Shown in pieces: positions 42,979 through 51,571 of a stretch of DNA of 60,524 bases; positions within the stretch are counted from its first letter, which is position 1; every line of letters starts with the position of its first letter. Under the pieces are notes generated by a model that worked only from the letters and a program-made list of their open reading frames with translations, was not told the DNA's origin and searched no databases. The translations under genes were made by a program, and so were the position numbers. The stretch is from Pseudomonadota bacterium (GTDB lineage: Bacteria > Pseudomonadota > Gammaproteobacteria > Burkholderiales > JABEVD01). Location: assembly GCA_021835845.1 (NCBI GenBank), contig JAKBJU010000015.1, forward strand, positions 1 to 60,524, in the 5' to 3' direction.

Positions 42979-44112
42979 ATGCAGAACTGGATCCTTCCCG
43001 AACATATCGAGGATATCTTGCCGCCGGATGCGCACCGCATCGAGGCGATGCGCAGACAGGTGCTCGACCTTTTCAGAAGCCACGGCTACGACCTCGTGCT
43101 GCCCCCCCTCATCGAATACGTCGAATCGCTGAGAAGCGGCACCGGCAGCGACATGGACCTCAGGACTTTCAAGCTGGTCGACCAGATGAGCGGAAGGCTG
43201 CTCGGCTTGAGGGCCGACATCACGCCTCAGGTCGCCCGGATCGATGCGCAGCTCCTGAACCGTCAGGGAGTTGCGAGGCTCTGCTATGCAGGAAGCGTGC
43301 TGCACACCCTTCCCCTCGGACTCACCCGGACCCGCGAGCCGCTTCAGATCGGCGCGGACATTTACGGCCATGCCGGCATCGAGAGCGACATCGAAATCCA
43401 GAAGCTGATGCTCGACGCCCTTTCCCTGCTCGGGGTGAAAAAACTCCATTTCGATCTCGGGCATGTCGGGGTCTTCAGGAGCATCGCACGGGTTTCCGGG
43501 ATGGATGCGGATCTCGAATCCGAGCTTTTCCAGGTGCTTCAGGCCAAGGATTTGCCGGGAATTGCGGAGCTTTCATCGCATCTGGACGCGAAGGTCAGGG
43601 ATGCGCTCTGCCTTTTGCCCGAGCTTTATGGCGGAATGGAAATATTGCAGCGGGCGAAAGAAGCCCTTGCCGGATTTCCCGGCGTGCTCGAAGCGCTGAC
43701 CGAACTGGAAGCGGTCGCAGCGGAGCTTGCCGGAAGCATTTCCGACCTTTCCTTCGATCTTGCCGAATTGCGCGGATATCATTACCACAGCGGCATGGTA
43801 TTCGCGGTCTACGCGGAAAATTGCCCGAATGCGGTGGCGCTCGGCGGGCGCTACGACGAAGTCGGACGCGCCTTCGGCAGGGCGCGCCCGGCGACTGGTT
43901 TCAGCATGGACCTGAGGGAGATCGCGCAAATTTTGCCAGCCGCGCGCGACGAGGACTGCATAATCGCGCCCCATTCGAAGGATCCTGCGCTCCTGCAGGA
44001 AATGGCGAGGCTGCGCGGGCAGGGAAAAAGGGTGGCGGTCGAGCTGCCGGGACACGAACCGGAAGCCGGCAGAAGGCTGGCGTTTCGGGACGGGAAGTGG
44101 GTAGCGGAATAA
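42979..44112 (+). CDS. hisZ: ATP phosphoribosyltransferase regulatory subunit
   Basis: 377 aa. A HisRS-like paralogue without the tRNA-binding domain that activates the short HisG in the first step of histidine synthesis. Class II motifs remain: LPPLIEYVESL, LRADITPQVARIDA, and GGRYDEVGRAFGR near the end. It lacks the C-terminal anticodon domain that hisS in this window has. Always next to purA in this group; 24 bp separate them. Confidence 0.93.
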   Translation: MQNWILPEHIEDILPPDAHRIEAMRRQVLDLFRSHGYDLVLPPLIEYVESLRSGTGSDMDLRTFKLVDQMSGRLLGLRADITPQVARIDAQLLNRQGVARLCYAGSVLHTLPLGLTRTREPLQIGADIYGHAGIESDIEIQKLMLDALSLLGVKKLHFDLGHVGVFRSIARVSGMDADLESELFQVLQAKDLPGIAELSSHLDAKVRDALCLLPELYGGMEILQRAKEALAGFPGVLEALTELEAVAAELAGSISDLSFDLAELRGYHYHSGMVFAVYAENCPNAVALGGRYDEVGRAFGRARPATGFSMDLREIAQILPAARDEDCIIAPHSKDPALLQEMARLRGQGKRVAVELPGHEPEAGRRLAFRDGKWVAE

Positions 44113-45429
<1,317 letters not shown>

Positions 45430-45500
45430 GTTTCCATTTCCGGCGAGGAACCCAGAGAAGCCGCATTGGAGTCGGAAAAGACCAAACAAAAGACAATTAC

Positions 45501-45521
45501 GCCCTGACAGAAGTGGCAGGG
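45501..45521 (-). terminator. Possible terminator behind the MarR gene
   Basis: CCCTGACA-GAAG-TGGCAGGG forms an 8-bp stem with one mismatch and a GAAG loop. On the minus strand it is followed by a T-rich run (GTCTTTTGTTTGG), which fits termination of the MarR transcript. The rest of the 136 bp between purA and the MarR gene shows no gene I can support. Confidence 0.4.
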
Positions 45522-45565
45522 GGCCATCAGACCCATTCTTTCAGCTCCCGTATCCTGCTAATATT

Positions 45566-46147
45566 TTAGATATCAGATAGGGGCTTGGCGGCCGCAGTCT
45601 CGTCTTTGACCTGCATCATGACAATCAGTTTGTCCATGCTGTCGCCAAGTGCATCGAGTTCATCTTCCGGCAATCTTTGAAGGGCGTCAGGCAATATGCC
45701 GATCATCGGCTTTGGAGCACGGGATACCGTTTCGATGCCTTGCTGGGTAAGGTGCAGAAAGACGACGCGCTGATCCAGTCCGCGCTCTTTTCTGACGAGC
45801 CCCTTCTTTTCCAGGGTGCCCACAAGATTGCTGGCAGTCGACAGATGTATCGACATGGCTTGGGCCAGTTCGGAAACACGCAGCCCAGGCCTCTCCGCGA
45901 TTTCCGAGATGGCCCAGAGCTGGGCGCCGCTTACGCCGCATTTCAACTCGACGTCCCTGAAATGATTCTTTACGGTGCTGAACACAACCCGAAATTTCCT
46001 CAAAACTTCATGCGCACGTGCCTCATGCCTTTCGGATCCAGGCTCTGCGGCTGTGTCCGATGTTTTTGCAGGTGCTATGATTATCTCCCGGTTTCGGTCG
46101 TTTTCTGAGAATGCAGCAATTCTCTCACGCCATCGTTCTTCGTTCAA
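45566..46147 (-). CDS. MarR-family transcriptional regulator
   Basis: 193 aa. The MarR core starts near residue 47 (HEVLRKFRVVFSTVKNHF). The winged helix is GVSGAQLWAISEIAERPGLRVSELAQAMSIHLSTASNLVGTLEKKGLV, and the wing holds RGLDQRVVFLHLTQQG. The 45 residues before the core are not typical, so a later start is possible. Two internal cysteines might sense redox, but this is a guess. It lies 46 bp behind a small orphan gene and near two intergenic regions with repeated half-sites. Confidence 0.88.
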   Translation of the reverse strand: MNEERWRERIAAFSENDRNREIIIAPAKTSDTAAEPGSERHEARAHEVLRKFRVVFSTVKNHFRDVELKCGVSGAQLWAISEIAERPGLRVSELAQAMSIHLSTASNLVGTLEKKGLVRKERGLDQRVVFLHLTQQGIETVSRAPKPMIGILPDALQRLPEDELDALGDSMDKLIVMMQVKDETAAAKPLSDI

Positions 46148-46193
46148 AGCGTGTTGCCCTGATACCCGGGAGCGGGGAAGCGCCGGGCGGATG

Positions 46194-46565
46194 TCAATAG
46201 TGGCTTAGACTCCAGCGGTTTTGCTTCGATTTCTCGCGAAGCCGATGAACAACGTCGATAGCCGTAGCATGCTTTTCCTGCGTGAAGATCGCGCTGATCT
46301 CGGTCGAATTCAGGCCGGTTGCAAAGGCTATCGCCTTGACGCCCTTGTCGAGTGCCTTGACGAATTTCGAAGCACTGAAACCTTTTCCGGACAGAGCTTC
46401 TTCGGATCTGAGTTCAGCGATGCTGAACTCTTCCAGAATTCCGAGAGTTTCTTCCTTCGTCAAATCTGCTTTGGATGCGATCAATTCGATAGCTTCGTCG
46501 ACGATTGCAGCCAATTTTTCGATATCCTTTTCTTCGGTTTGTTCGGTGACGGCAAAAGGCAGCAT
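46194..46565 (-). CDS. Orphan 123-aa acidic/helical protein
   Basis: 123 aa. Start at ATG 46565, directly behind a strong GGGAGGAGG. The protein is mostly helical: EEKDIEKLAAIVDEAIELIAS, KEETLGILEEFSIAELRS, SKFVKALDKGVKAIAF, and ends with basic residues (HRLREKSKQNRWSLSHY). No signal peptide, membrane helix or cysteine. I do not recognise the family. It precedes the MarR gene on the same strand, so both may share the promoter in the AT-rich upstream region. Confidence 0.65.
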   Translation of the reverse strand: MLPFAVTEQTEEKDIEKLAAIVDEAIELIASKADLTKEETLGILEEFSIAELRSEEALSGKGFSASKFVKALDKGVKAIAFATGLNSTEISAIFTQEKHATAIDVVHRLREKSKQNRWSLSHY

Positions 46566-46629
46566 TTTTCCTCCTCCCAAAACGGTGACATTGCGTATAT
46601 ATCATAGCATGACCGTTTTTAACAAAACT

Positions 46630-46675
46630 GTTTTTATATTGAATTTAATGAAACATATTTATACAATATAAAAAC
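46630..46675. promoter_or_regulatory. Perfect 12-bp inverted repeat in AT-rich intergenic DNA
   Basis: GTTTTTATATTG (46630-46641) and CAATATAAAAAC (46664-46675) are exact reverse complements separated by 22 bp. The spacer contains ATGAAACATATTTA, a 14-mer that recurs inverted at 48725-48738. The segment is far more AT-rich than the surroundings and lies about 65 bp before the orphan gene start. Confidence 0.6.
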
Positions 46676-46678
46676 CTT

Positions 46679-46711
46679 GCGCGTCATGGTGTCAAAGCAA
46701 CGCGCGTCATG
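46679..46711. repeat. Two direct repeats GCGCGTCATG, 23 bp apart
   Basis: GCGCGTCATG occurs at 46679-46688 and 46702-46711, i.e. on the same DNA face (about two helical turns). An inverted partial copy, GCATGACCG, is at 46607-46615. Such phased half-sites suggest a DNA-binding protein. Confidence 0.45.
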
Positions 46712-46713
46712 CA

Positions 46714-46905
46714 TCACGATTTCATCGGATTGACGCCATTGCGCATCGAGGCAAGCAGCTTGGCGGAGTTTTCCGCCCCTGGATTCTGCGGGGCGGATTT
46801 TTTGACGAGAAGCGCGTTGCCGAATTTCCCCGGAATTGCGACTATCCTAGGCACGGAGCCTCGCGGCAACCGCTCATATGAAAAGCATTTTCCCTGCGGC
46901 GCCAA
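46714..46905 (-). CDS. Possible short ORF behind the TauE-like gene
   Basis: An open frame of 63 aa overlaps the end of the permease gene. Its second half (IVAIPGKFGNALLVKKSA and KLLASMRNGVNPMKS) has a protein-like composition, and a GTG start near 46860 is possible. No ribosome-binding site stands out and no family is recognised. It may be a gene remnant or not coding at all. Confidence 0.25.
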   Translation of the reverse strand: MAPQGKCFSYERLPRGSVPRIVAIPGKFGNALLVKKSAPQNPGAENSAKLLASMRNGVNPMKS

Positions 46906-47686
46906 GCAGGATCAGTGCAAAGGACAGTTTCAGCATGCGCAGCCTCAGTTTCAGGCCAAGCATTGCGCCATGCTTGGTGGTCCATATCCCTCCGAGCACG
47001 CAACCCAGAAAGGCCGGAAGATAGACATATCCGAGGGAGTAGGGCGGCAACGCTTTGCTCCCCAGGGATCCGGTCATGACGTATACGAAAGCCGCCACCA
47101 GACTCAGCGGCGCGCCGAGGGCGGTTGCAGTTCCGATCGCCTTGCGCAGGCCGACCCCGCAGAAACTCAGAAACGGCACGAACAGGGTGCCGCCTGCAAT
47201 GCCGACTACGCTCGACACCAGGCCGAGGATGCCGGAAATGGCGAGCATCCTAGCTTGAGGCATTGCGACTTTCGGGATAGCCTCTTCATGGCCGCTTTTG
47301 CGCACGGCCTGGGACAGGAACAGCGCTGCCACGCCCAGTTCGAAACTTATGACGCATCCAGTCAGAAATCCGTGCGGGATGTACGAGCCGAGCAATGCAC
47401 CCGCTACCACGCCGAGCAGAACCACGGGCAAGAGCTGCCTGGCGCTTTCCCAGTCCACGTTGCCGTTGGCGTGATGGGCGCGGGCGCCCATCAGCGATGT
47501 CACGGATACGACAGCCATCGACGTGCCGATGGCCAGGGGCATCAGGACGGCCGGGGATATCCCGGATGCCTTGAACAGGATAACCAGTATCGGCACGATG
47601 ATGATGCCCCCGCCGACGCCGAACAGCCCTGCCAGGTAGCCCGCCGCGCAACCGGTTATGAGGTACATCGGGATCTGGTGCAGCAC
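46874..47686 (-). CDS. TauE/SafE-family membrane permease (anion exporter)
   Basis: 270 aa with about eight helices in two related halves. The half-signatures LAGLFGVGGGIIIVPIL and SVVGIAGGTLFVPFLSF are characteristic of the TauE/SafE (DUF81) family. Members export sulfite, sulfoacetate or related organic anions from the cytoplasm. It lies 2 bp behind the isocitrate-lyase-family gene and is surely co-transcribed, so the exported or imported anion may be linked with that enzyme. Confidence 0.9.
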   Translation of the reverse strand: MLHQIPMYLITGCAAGYLAGLFGVGGGIIIVPILVILFKASGISPAVLMPLAIGTSMAVVSVTSLMGARAHHANGNVDWESARQLLPVVLLGVVAGALLGSYIPHGFLTGCVISFELGVAALFLSQAVRKSGHEEAIPKVAMPQARMLAISGILGLVSSVVGIAGGTLFVPFLSFCGVGLRKAIGTATALGAPLSLVAAFVYVMTGSLGSKALPPYSLGYVYLPAFLGCVLGGIWTTKHGAMLGLKLRLRMLKLSFALILLGAAGKMLFI

Positions 47687-47688
47687 GA

Positions 47689-48579
47689 TCAGGCTTGCAC
47701 GTACTTTGCCAGATCGACTTCAGGCAAGTGATGGGTCATGTTTTCCTGCAGCATCGAGCTGCACTCGGCAACGCCGACCGACCCGCCGCAGCTTGTGTCG
47801 GGCAGCCGCCCGTCATCGGAGAAAATGGCAGACAGGGAGTCGTCGATGGCAGCCTGTGCTGCGAAGAGGCAGGGTGTCGAATACAGGGCCAAGCTGGCTC
47901 CGGCTGCCCGCAATTCGGACAGGGTCGCGCGTGGACTTTTGCCCCCGGCTATCTGGTTGAACAGGAGGGGCTTGTCGGTAATCTTGCGTACTTCCCGCAA
48001 GGTTTCGATGGAGCGCACCCCGTCGACCATGATCACATCGACATCGGTTTCTGAAATGCGCTTCAGTCGCCGGTAAATTTCATCTCCGGCAGCGTCGGTG
48101 CGCGCGAGCACGCACAATTCGGTGCGCTGCGCGAGAACCATTTCCAGTTTTTCCATGTACTCTTCGAGCGGCAGCAGCAGCTTGCCCTCGAAGTGCCCGC
48201 AGCGGCGCGGGCGCTTTTGATCCTCAAGCATGATCATGGCCACCCCCATGCGCTCGAGCTGGGCGCTGACATGGCAGGCGACCGATGCGTCCACGTAGCC
48301 GTCGTCCACGTCCACCAGCAGCTTGTGTTCCGGAAGAATCTGGCGTATGCGCCATGCTGCCTGAACCATATCGCTCCACGCAATGTAACCGATGTCGGGC
48401 AAGCCGTATTGGCTGGCGGCAAAGCCAAAGCCGCTGTAAAAAAGGTTTGGAGAATGCTTCGATGCAATGGTTGCCGAAAAGGCATCGAAAATGCCGATGA
48501 AGGGCGCGATGGTTTGGCGGTCATGAATTTCCTTGCGCAATAAGGATCCGGGATGGGGCGTCATGCAATATGTCTCCAA
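47689..48579 (-). CDS. Isocitrate lyase / PEP mutase superfamily enzyme
   Basis: 296 aa (291 from the second Met). The TIM-barrel family is shown by GIFDAFSATIASKHSPNLFYSGFGFAAS, the metal-binding DVDDGYVD, MIMLEDQ, and RRCGHFEGK, a variant of the (K/P)KRCGH loop of lyases. The Cys of that loop is kept, which favours C-C lyase or oxaloacetate/methylisocitrate-type chemistry over phosphonopyruvate chemistry. DVDDGYVD differs from the DxDTGxG of PrpB, so the substrate may be unusual. The C-terminus has extra cysteines (DTSCGGSVGVAECSS). The exact reaction is unknown. Confidence 0.85.
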   Translation of the reverse strand: METYCMTPHPGSLLRKEIHDRQTIAPFIGIFDAFSATIASKHSPNLFYSGFGFAASQYGLPDIGYIAWSDMVQAAWRIRQILPEHKLLVDVDDGYVDASVACHVSAQLERMGVAMIMLEDQKRPRRCGHFEGKLLLPLEEYMEKLEMVLAQRTELCVLARTDAAGDEIYRRLKRISETDVDVIMVDGVRSIETLREVRKITDKPLLFNQIAGGKSPRATLSELRAAGASLALYSTPCLFAAQAAIDDSLSAIFSDDGRLPDTSCGGSVGVAECSSMLQENMTHHLPEVDLAKYVQA

Positions 48580-48982
48580 TGATGGGCCAACTGGCTGGCT
48601 GGATGCAAGCCCGGCAGAAGGCTAAGTTCGGGCAGGCCCGGTCTTTCCGGGGCCGTCGAGTCGTTCAGCCCTACTGACAAGGGGGCATCCACAATAGTTC
48701 GTGGATTCGCGCAGAAACAATCATTAAATATGTTTCATGCAAGCATGAAGTGCTGCCCGATGCCGCGCGCGATCCGGCCCGGAGGAGATGGCTTGAAACC
48801 CACAAATGACGCGGCATTCGGCTGATTTCTTCCTTCGCCGATTCGCCTTTTCAGCATGGCGTGGCAGCGGCTTCTGCGCCTGGACTGAAAACGTTCTAGC
48901 AGGAACCTATTTGCGGCGCTTTAGTCAGACGACGTGTCTGCCGAGCGTTTCGGCGAGGCAATTTCTGAAGAGGAGACTCGAA
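48580..48982. other. 403-bp intergenic region with regulatory repeats
   Basis: Divergent control region between the lyase-family gene (minus) and the barrel gene (plus). It contains the 16-bp palindrome at 48734-48749, the 14-mer TAAATATGTTTCAT at 48725-48738 shared with 46648-46661, and a short hairpin CAGAC-GACGT-GTCTG at 48926-48940. GAGGAGA at 48970 is the ribosome-binding site of the next gene. I see no coding gene and no convincing sigma-70 hexamers. Confidence 0.6.
48734..48749. promoter_or_regulatory. Perfect palindrome TTCATGC-AA-GCATGAA
   Basis: Seven-base arms with a 2-bp spacer, a typical size for a dimeric winged-helix regulator site, about 155 bp upstream of the lyase-family gene. 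The TCATGC half-site also occurs in the repeat region near 46607 and 46707. Confidence 0.5.
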
Positions 48983-49510
48983 ATGAAAAAGAGCTTAACG
49001 ACCATTGCAATGATCGCTGCATCGATTGCAACTGCACATGCTGCCACCGGCTTCTATGCCGGCGGAACCATTGGCAAGGCCTACGACAACAGCGCCACGC
49101 TGAGCAAGAGTTCCGACACGGACTATTCGCTGCTTGCAGGATATCAGATCAACCAGTATTTCGCGGTAGAAGGCAACTATGCCGACTACGGCAATCAGAT
49201 CGATGCTGCTGGCCTGACGAACAAGAACACTTCCTGGGGCATCTATGCAGTCGGATTCCTGCCGCTTCCGACCATCTCGGATGCGGTTTCTCTCTATGGC
49301 AAGCTGGGCATGGCCCGGGTTCACACTGCAGTCGATGCCGGCAGCTCCGCGAATCGCAGCAATCTGGCGTATGGCGCGGGTGTCCAGTACGCGATCAATT
49401 CCCAGTTCGATCTTCGAGCAGGCGTCGACCGGGTATCCATAGGGAACAACGTCAACGTGGCGCAAACGAGCATCAACAGCTACTCGATCGGAGCAATCTA
49501 CCATTTCTGA
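48983..49510 (+). CDS. Small outer-membrane beta-barrel protein (OmpA-like/Ail type)
   Basis: 175 aa with signal peptide MKKSLTTIAMIAASIATAHA. The mature part has an eight-strand barrel pattern: GFYAGGTIGKAYDN, DYSLLAGYQINQYFAVEGNYADYG, SWGIYAVGFLPL, SLYGKLGMARVHTAV, LAYGAGVQYAINSQFDLRAGVDRV, and it closes with F (YSIGAIYHF), the C-terminal aromatic needed for BAM recognition. Start by AGGAGACTCG. Role unknown; small barrels of this type serve in adhesion, stress or passive uptake. Confidence 0.85.
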   Translation: MKKSLTTIAMIAASIATAHAATGFYAGGTIGKAYDNSATLSKSSDTDYSLLAGYQINQYFAVEGNYADYGNQIDAAGLTNKNTSWGIYAVGFLPLPTISDAVSLYGKLGMARVHTAVDAGSSANRSNLAYGAGVQYAINSQFDLRAGVDRVSIGNNVNVAQTSINSYSIGAIYHF

Positions 49511-49631
49511 TTGCAGGCAATGAGGCCGACAGCCGCGGCTTCGGTGCTGTTTGCCGGGGCCGAGGCTGGCATTTTAAAAGCGGGGCGGGAGACAGCACGC
49601 AGCCGCCAGTTTCAGTCTACTGGGGAAAATC

Positions 49632-50540
49632 ATGAAGGAAGCAGCAAAAATATATTCTCTTGGCTTGATTTCGATTGCCATCCTGGGCATGTCTTGCAAT
49701 GCTTTCGGCGCTGGCGAGGTGCCTGCGCCTGCTGCGACAATGCCGGTTCCGGCAACTGCGGCCAAGGAAGACCATGTCAAGGATATCGCGAGGCAGGAGT
49801 TGAGCAATCGTCGCCAATCATTGATGCAAGAGGCCGTTGTCGCCAACGACGAAATTGTCCATGCCATATTCTTCCTGGAAAGAAAGGACACCAGGCAGGC
49901 TTACACGATGCTCAAGAAAGCCGACGGCCAGCTTGATGTCCTGTTGGCGCGGGATCCCAATCTTAAGCTGGCGCCTATCGATGTCCGGGCAAATGTGCTG
50001 GACCTGGAGATTTCTCCAGACAAGATTCACAATGCAGTGAGGGATGCAAAATCCGAACTCGACAATGGGCATATCCAGGCAGCACGCATCCTGCTCGCTC
50101 CGCTGGTCAGCGAAATGCACATTGACACCGACTTTCTGCCGCTGGGAATCTATCCGAATGTCATCAAGCAGGCCAGCAAGGAAATTCAGGCATCCAGGCT
50201 CGACGAGGCAGAATCCACGCTGGCTGATGCATTGAGTTCGATCGTAACTTCCCAGGAGGTCATTCCACTGCCTCCGCTGAAGGCAGAAGGGGATGTGCTC
50301 AAGGCGCAGCAGCTCCTCGAAAAGGACAAGGTAAACAACAAAAACAAGGTATTGTCATTGCTGGATAGTGCGGACAGTCACTTGGCCGAATCCGAGGCAC
50401 TCGGGTATGGAAAGTACCAGGCTATCCGCAATGAAATTGCTTCCATCAAGACCAGGGTGAAGGGCGGCGAAGCCAAACCCGATCTGTTCGATCGGGTAAA
50501 AGGCCTCTTTCACGAAATCATGCATGGAAAAAAAGGTTGA
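49632..50540 (+). CDS. YfdX family periplasmic protein
   Basis: 302 aa with signal peptide (cut near AFGA). The YfdX pattern is seen in QEAVVANDEIVHAIFFLERKDTRQAYTMLKKADGQLDVLL, in LAPIDVRANVLDLEISPD-I, and in the repeat of helical segments up to the end. YfdX proteins are soluble periplasmic proteins linked with acid and multidrug stress in enterobacteria; their exact role is not settled. It lies 121 bp after the barrel gene on the same strand, and the two may form a stress-envelope unit. Confidence 0.85.
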   Translation: MKEAAKIYSLGLISIAILGMSCNAFGAGEVPAPAATMPVPATAAKEDHVKDIARQELSNRRQSLMQEAVVANDEIVHAIFFLERKDTRQAYTMLKKADGQLDVLLARDPNLKLAPIDVRANVLDLEISPDKIHNAVRDAKSELDNGHIQAARILLAPLVSEMHIDTDFLPLGIYPNVIKQASKEIQASRLDEAESTLADALSSIVTSQEVIPLPPLKAEGDVLKAQQLLEKDKVNNKNKVLSLLDSADSHLAESEALGYGKYQAIRNEIASIKTRVKGGEAKPDLFDRVKGLFHEIMHGKKG

Positions 50541-50558
50541 GGTGCCTGATACAATGAT

Positions 50559-50579
50559 CGGCACGGGTTTTCCGTGCCG
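50559..50579 (+). terminator. Hairpin behind the YfdX gene
   Basis: CGGCACGG-GTTTT-CCGTGCCG has a perfect 8-bp stem and lies 18 bp after the stop. No T-run follows (GGTTCTGTTG), so it may be an attenuator or an RNA-stability element and not a full terminator. Confidence 0.4.
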
Positions 50580-50618
50580 GGTTCTGTTGCGCAACTATCC
50601 ATTTTAGGGGGATTATTC

Positions 50619-50798
50619 ATGTCAATTGGAGAAACGAGGCGGATCTTGCTGGATGATGTCGACAAGTTTCGATTGAAGGCGGATTACTACGAGTCGCTGC
50701 ATCTGGCTGAAGCTGCCAGATATGCCAGGGACGTCGCCGCGAGCATTGAATTGGCGCTTACCACCTTGCCTTCCGCGGATGATCCAGATATTTTCTGA
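50619..50798 (+). CDS. Small 59-aa protein of unknown function
   Basis: 59 aa, start ATG 50619 behind AGGGGG. Composition is helical and charged (MSIGETRRILLDDVDKFRLKA, EAARYARDVAASIELALT), with no signal peptide, and it ends in DDPDIF. The reading frame has normal codon use for this genome. Probably a cytosolic protein; no family recognised. Confidence 0.55.
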   Translation: MSIGETRRILLDDVDKFRLKADYYESLHLAEAARYARDVAASIELALTTLPSADDPDIF

Positions 50799-50826
50799 GA
50801 AGGCTGGGTGTTGGAAGCGCGGGCGG

Positions 50827-50844
50827 GCCCCGGCATGCCGGGGC
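50827..50844. repeat. Perfect 18-bp palindrome GCCCCGGCATGCCGGGGC
   Basis: Self-complementary over all 18 bases, in the 153-bp gap between the 59-aa gene and the cytochrome b561 gene. It could form a strong hairpin in RNA or be a protein site; no T-run follows. Confidence 0.5.
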
Positions 50845-50951
50845 TGTGAAATGAGCAAAACAGCAGGCAGTCGCAGAAGGTCCTGGTCAGGAACCCGGTC
50901 TTCTCTCGGACGCGGCATTGCGCTGCTGATTCGAATTCTTGGAGCAACGCG

Positions 50952-51527
50952 ATGGCATCACAAAGAGAATTGATAAGGGATGCGGGTTACGATCGAATCA
51001 CGATTTTGCTGCACTGGCTGACGGCTGTCCTTGTCGTTGCGCTGTTTGCTCTTGCGGAAAGCTGGGATTTCCTTCGGCACGGCTCTCCGCTCAGGAAGGA
51101 ATTGCATTCAATTCATATCTCGCTGGGAATCGTGCTGGCATTGGTCATGACTGTGCGTCTTGGGTGGCGCGCCACGCGCGGCAGGCGCTTGCCTCCGGCG
51201 TCCGCCGGATTGATGGCATTTGCCGGGAAGGCCGTCCACCATGCGCTATATTTGCTGCTGGCAGCCCAGATCGTGCTGGGATTCCTGTGGAGGTGGGCGC
51301 AGGCGGAAGCCTTCATGTTTTTCGGGCTCTTTCCGGTACAGTTCGCAACGGTCAAGGATCGCGCCCTGAGTCATACCTTGGGCGACCTTCACGACATCGC
51401 TGCCTGGAGCATTATCGTGCTGGCCGGCCTGCATGCCGTTGCGGCATTGATGCATCATTATATCCTCGGGGATGGCGTCTTGAAGAGAATGCTTCCCGGC
51501 AGGCCAATATCCGACTTTGGCGGCTGA
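50952..51527 (+). CDS. Cytochrome b561 (di-haem membrane electron carrier)
   Basis: 191 aa with four transmembrane helices. Haem-ligand histidines are placed as in the bacterial b561 family: LLHWLTAVL in helix 1, LHSIHISLG before helix 2, KAVHHALYLLL in helix 3 and LHDIAAWSIIVLAGLHAVAALMHH in helix 4. Such proteins move electrons from the quinone pool to small acceptors such as superoxide. ATG 50952 with no strong ribosome-binding site. Convergent with the diguanylate cyclase gene, 44 bp apart. Confidence 0.9.
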   Translation: MASQRELIRDAGYDRITILLHWLTAVLVVALFALAESWDFLRHGSPLRKELHSIHISLGIVLALVMTVRLGWRATRGRRLPPASAGLMAFAGKAVHHALYLLLAAQIVLGFLWRWAQAEAFMFFGLFPVQFATVKDRALSHTLGDLHDIAAWSIIVLAGLHAVAALMHHYILGDGVLKRMLPGRPISDFGG

Positions 51528-51571
51528 AAAGATCGCGAACGCCTGCCCCGTTTCCGGACAACTCGTCCCGG

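Noticed and set aside
42979-44112. Second histidyl-tRNA synthetase
   Set aside because: It lacks the anticodon-binding domain and lies before purA, which fits HisZ. The true hisS is at 34939-36207.
46709-47731. 340-aa plus-strand open frame
   Set aside because: Antisense to the TauE-type permease, Gln/His/Arg-rich, without domains.
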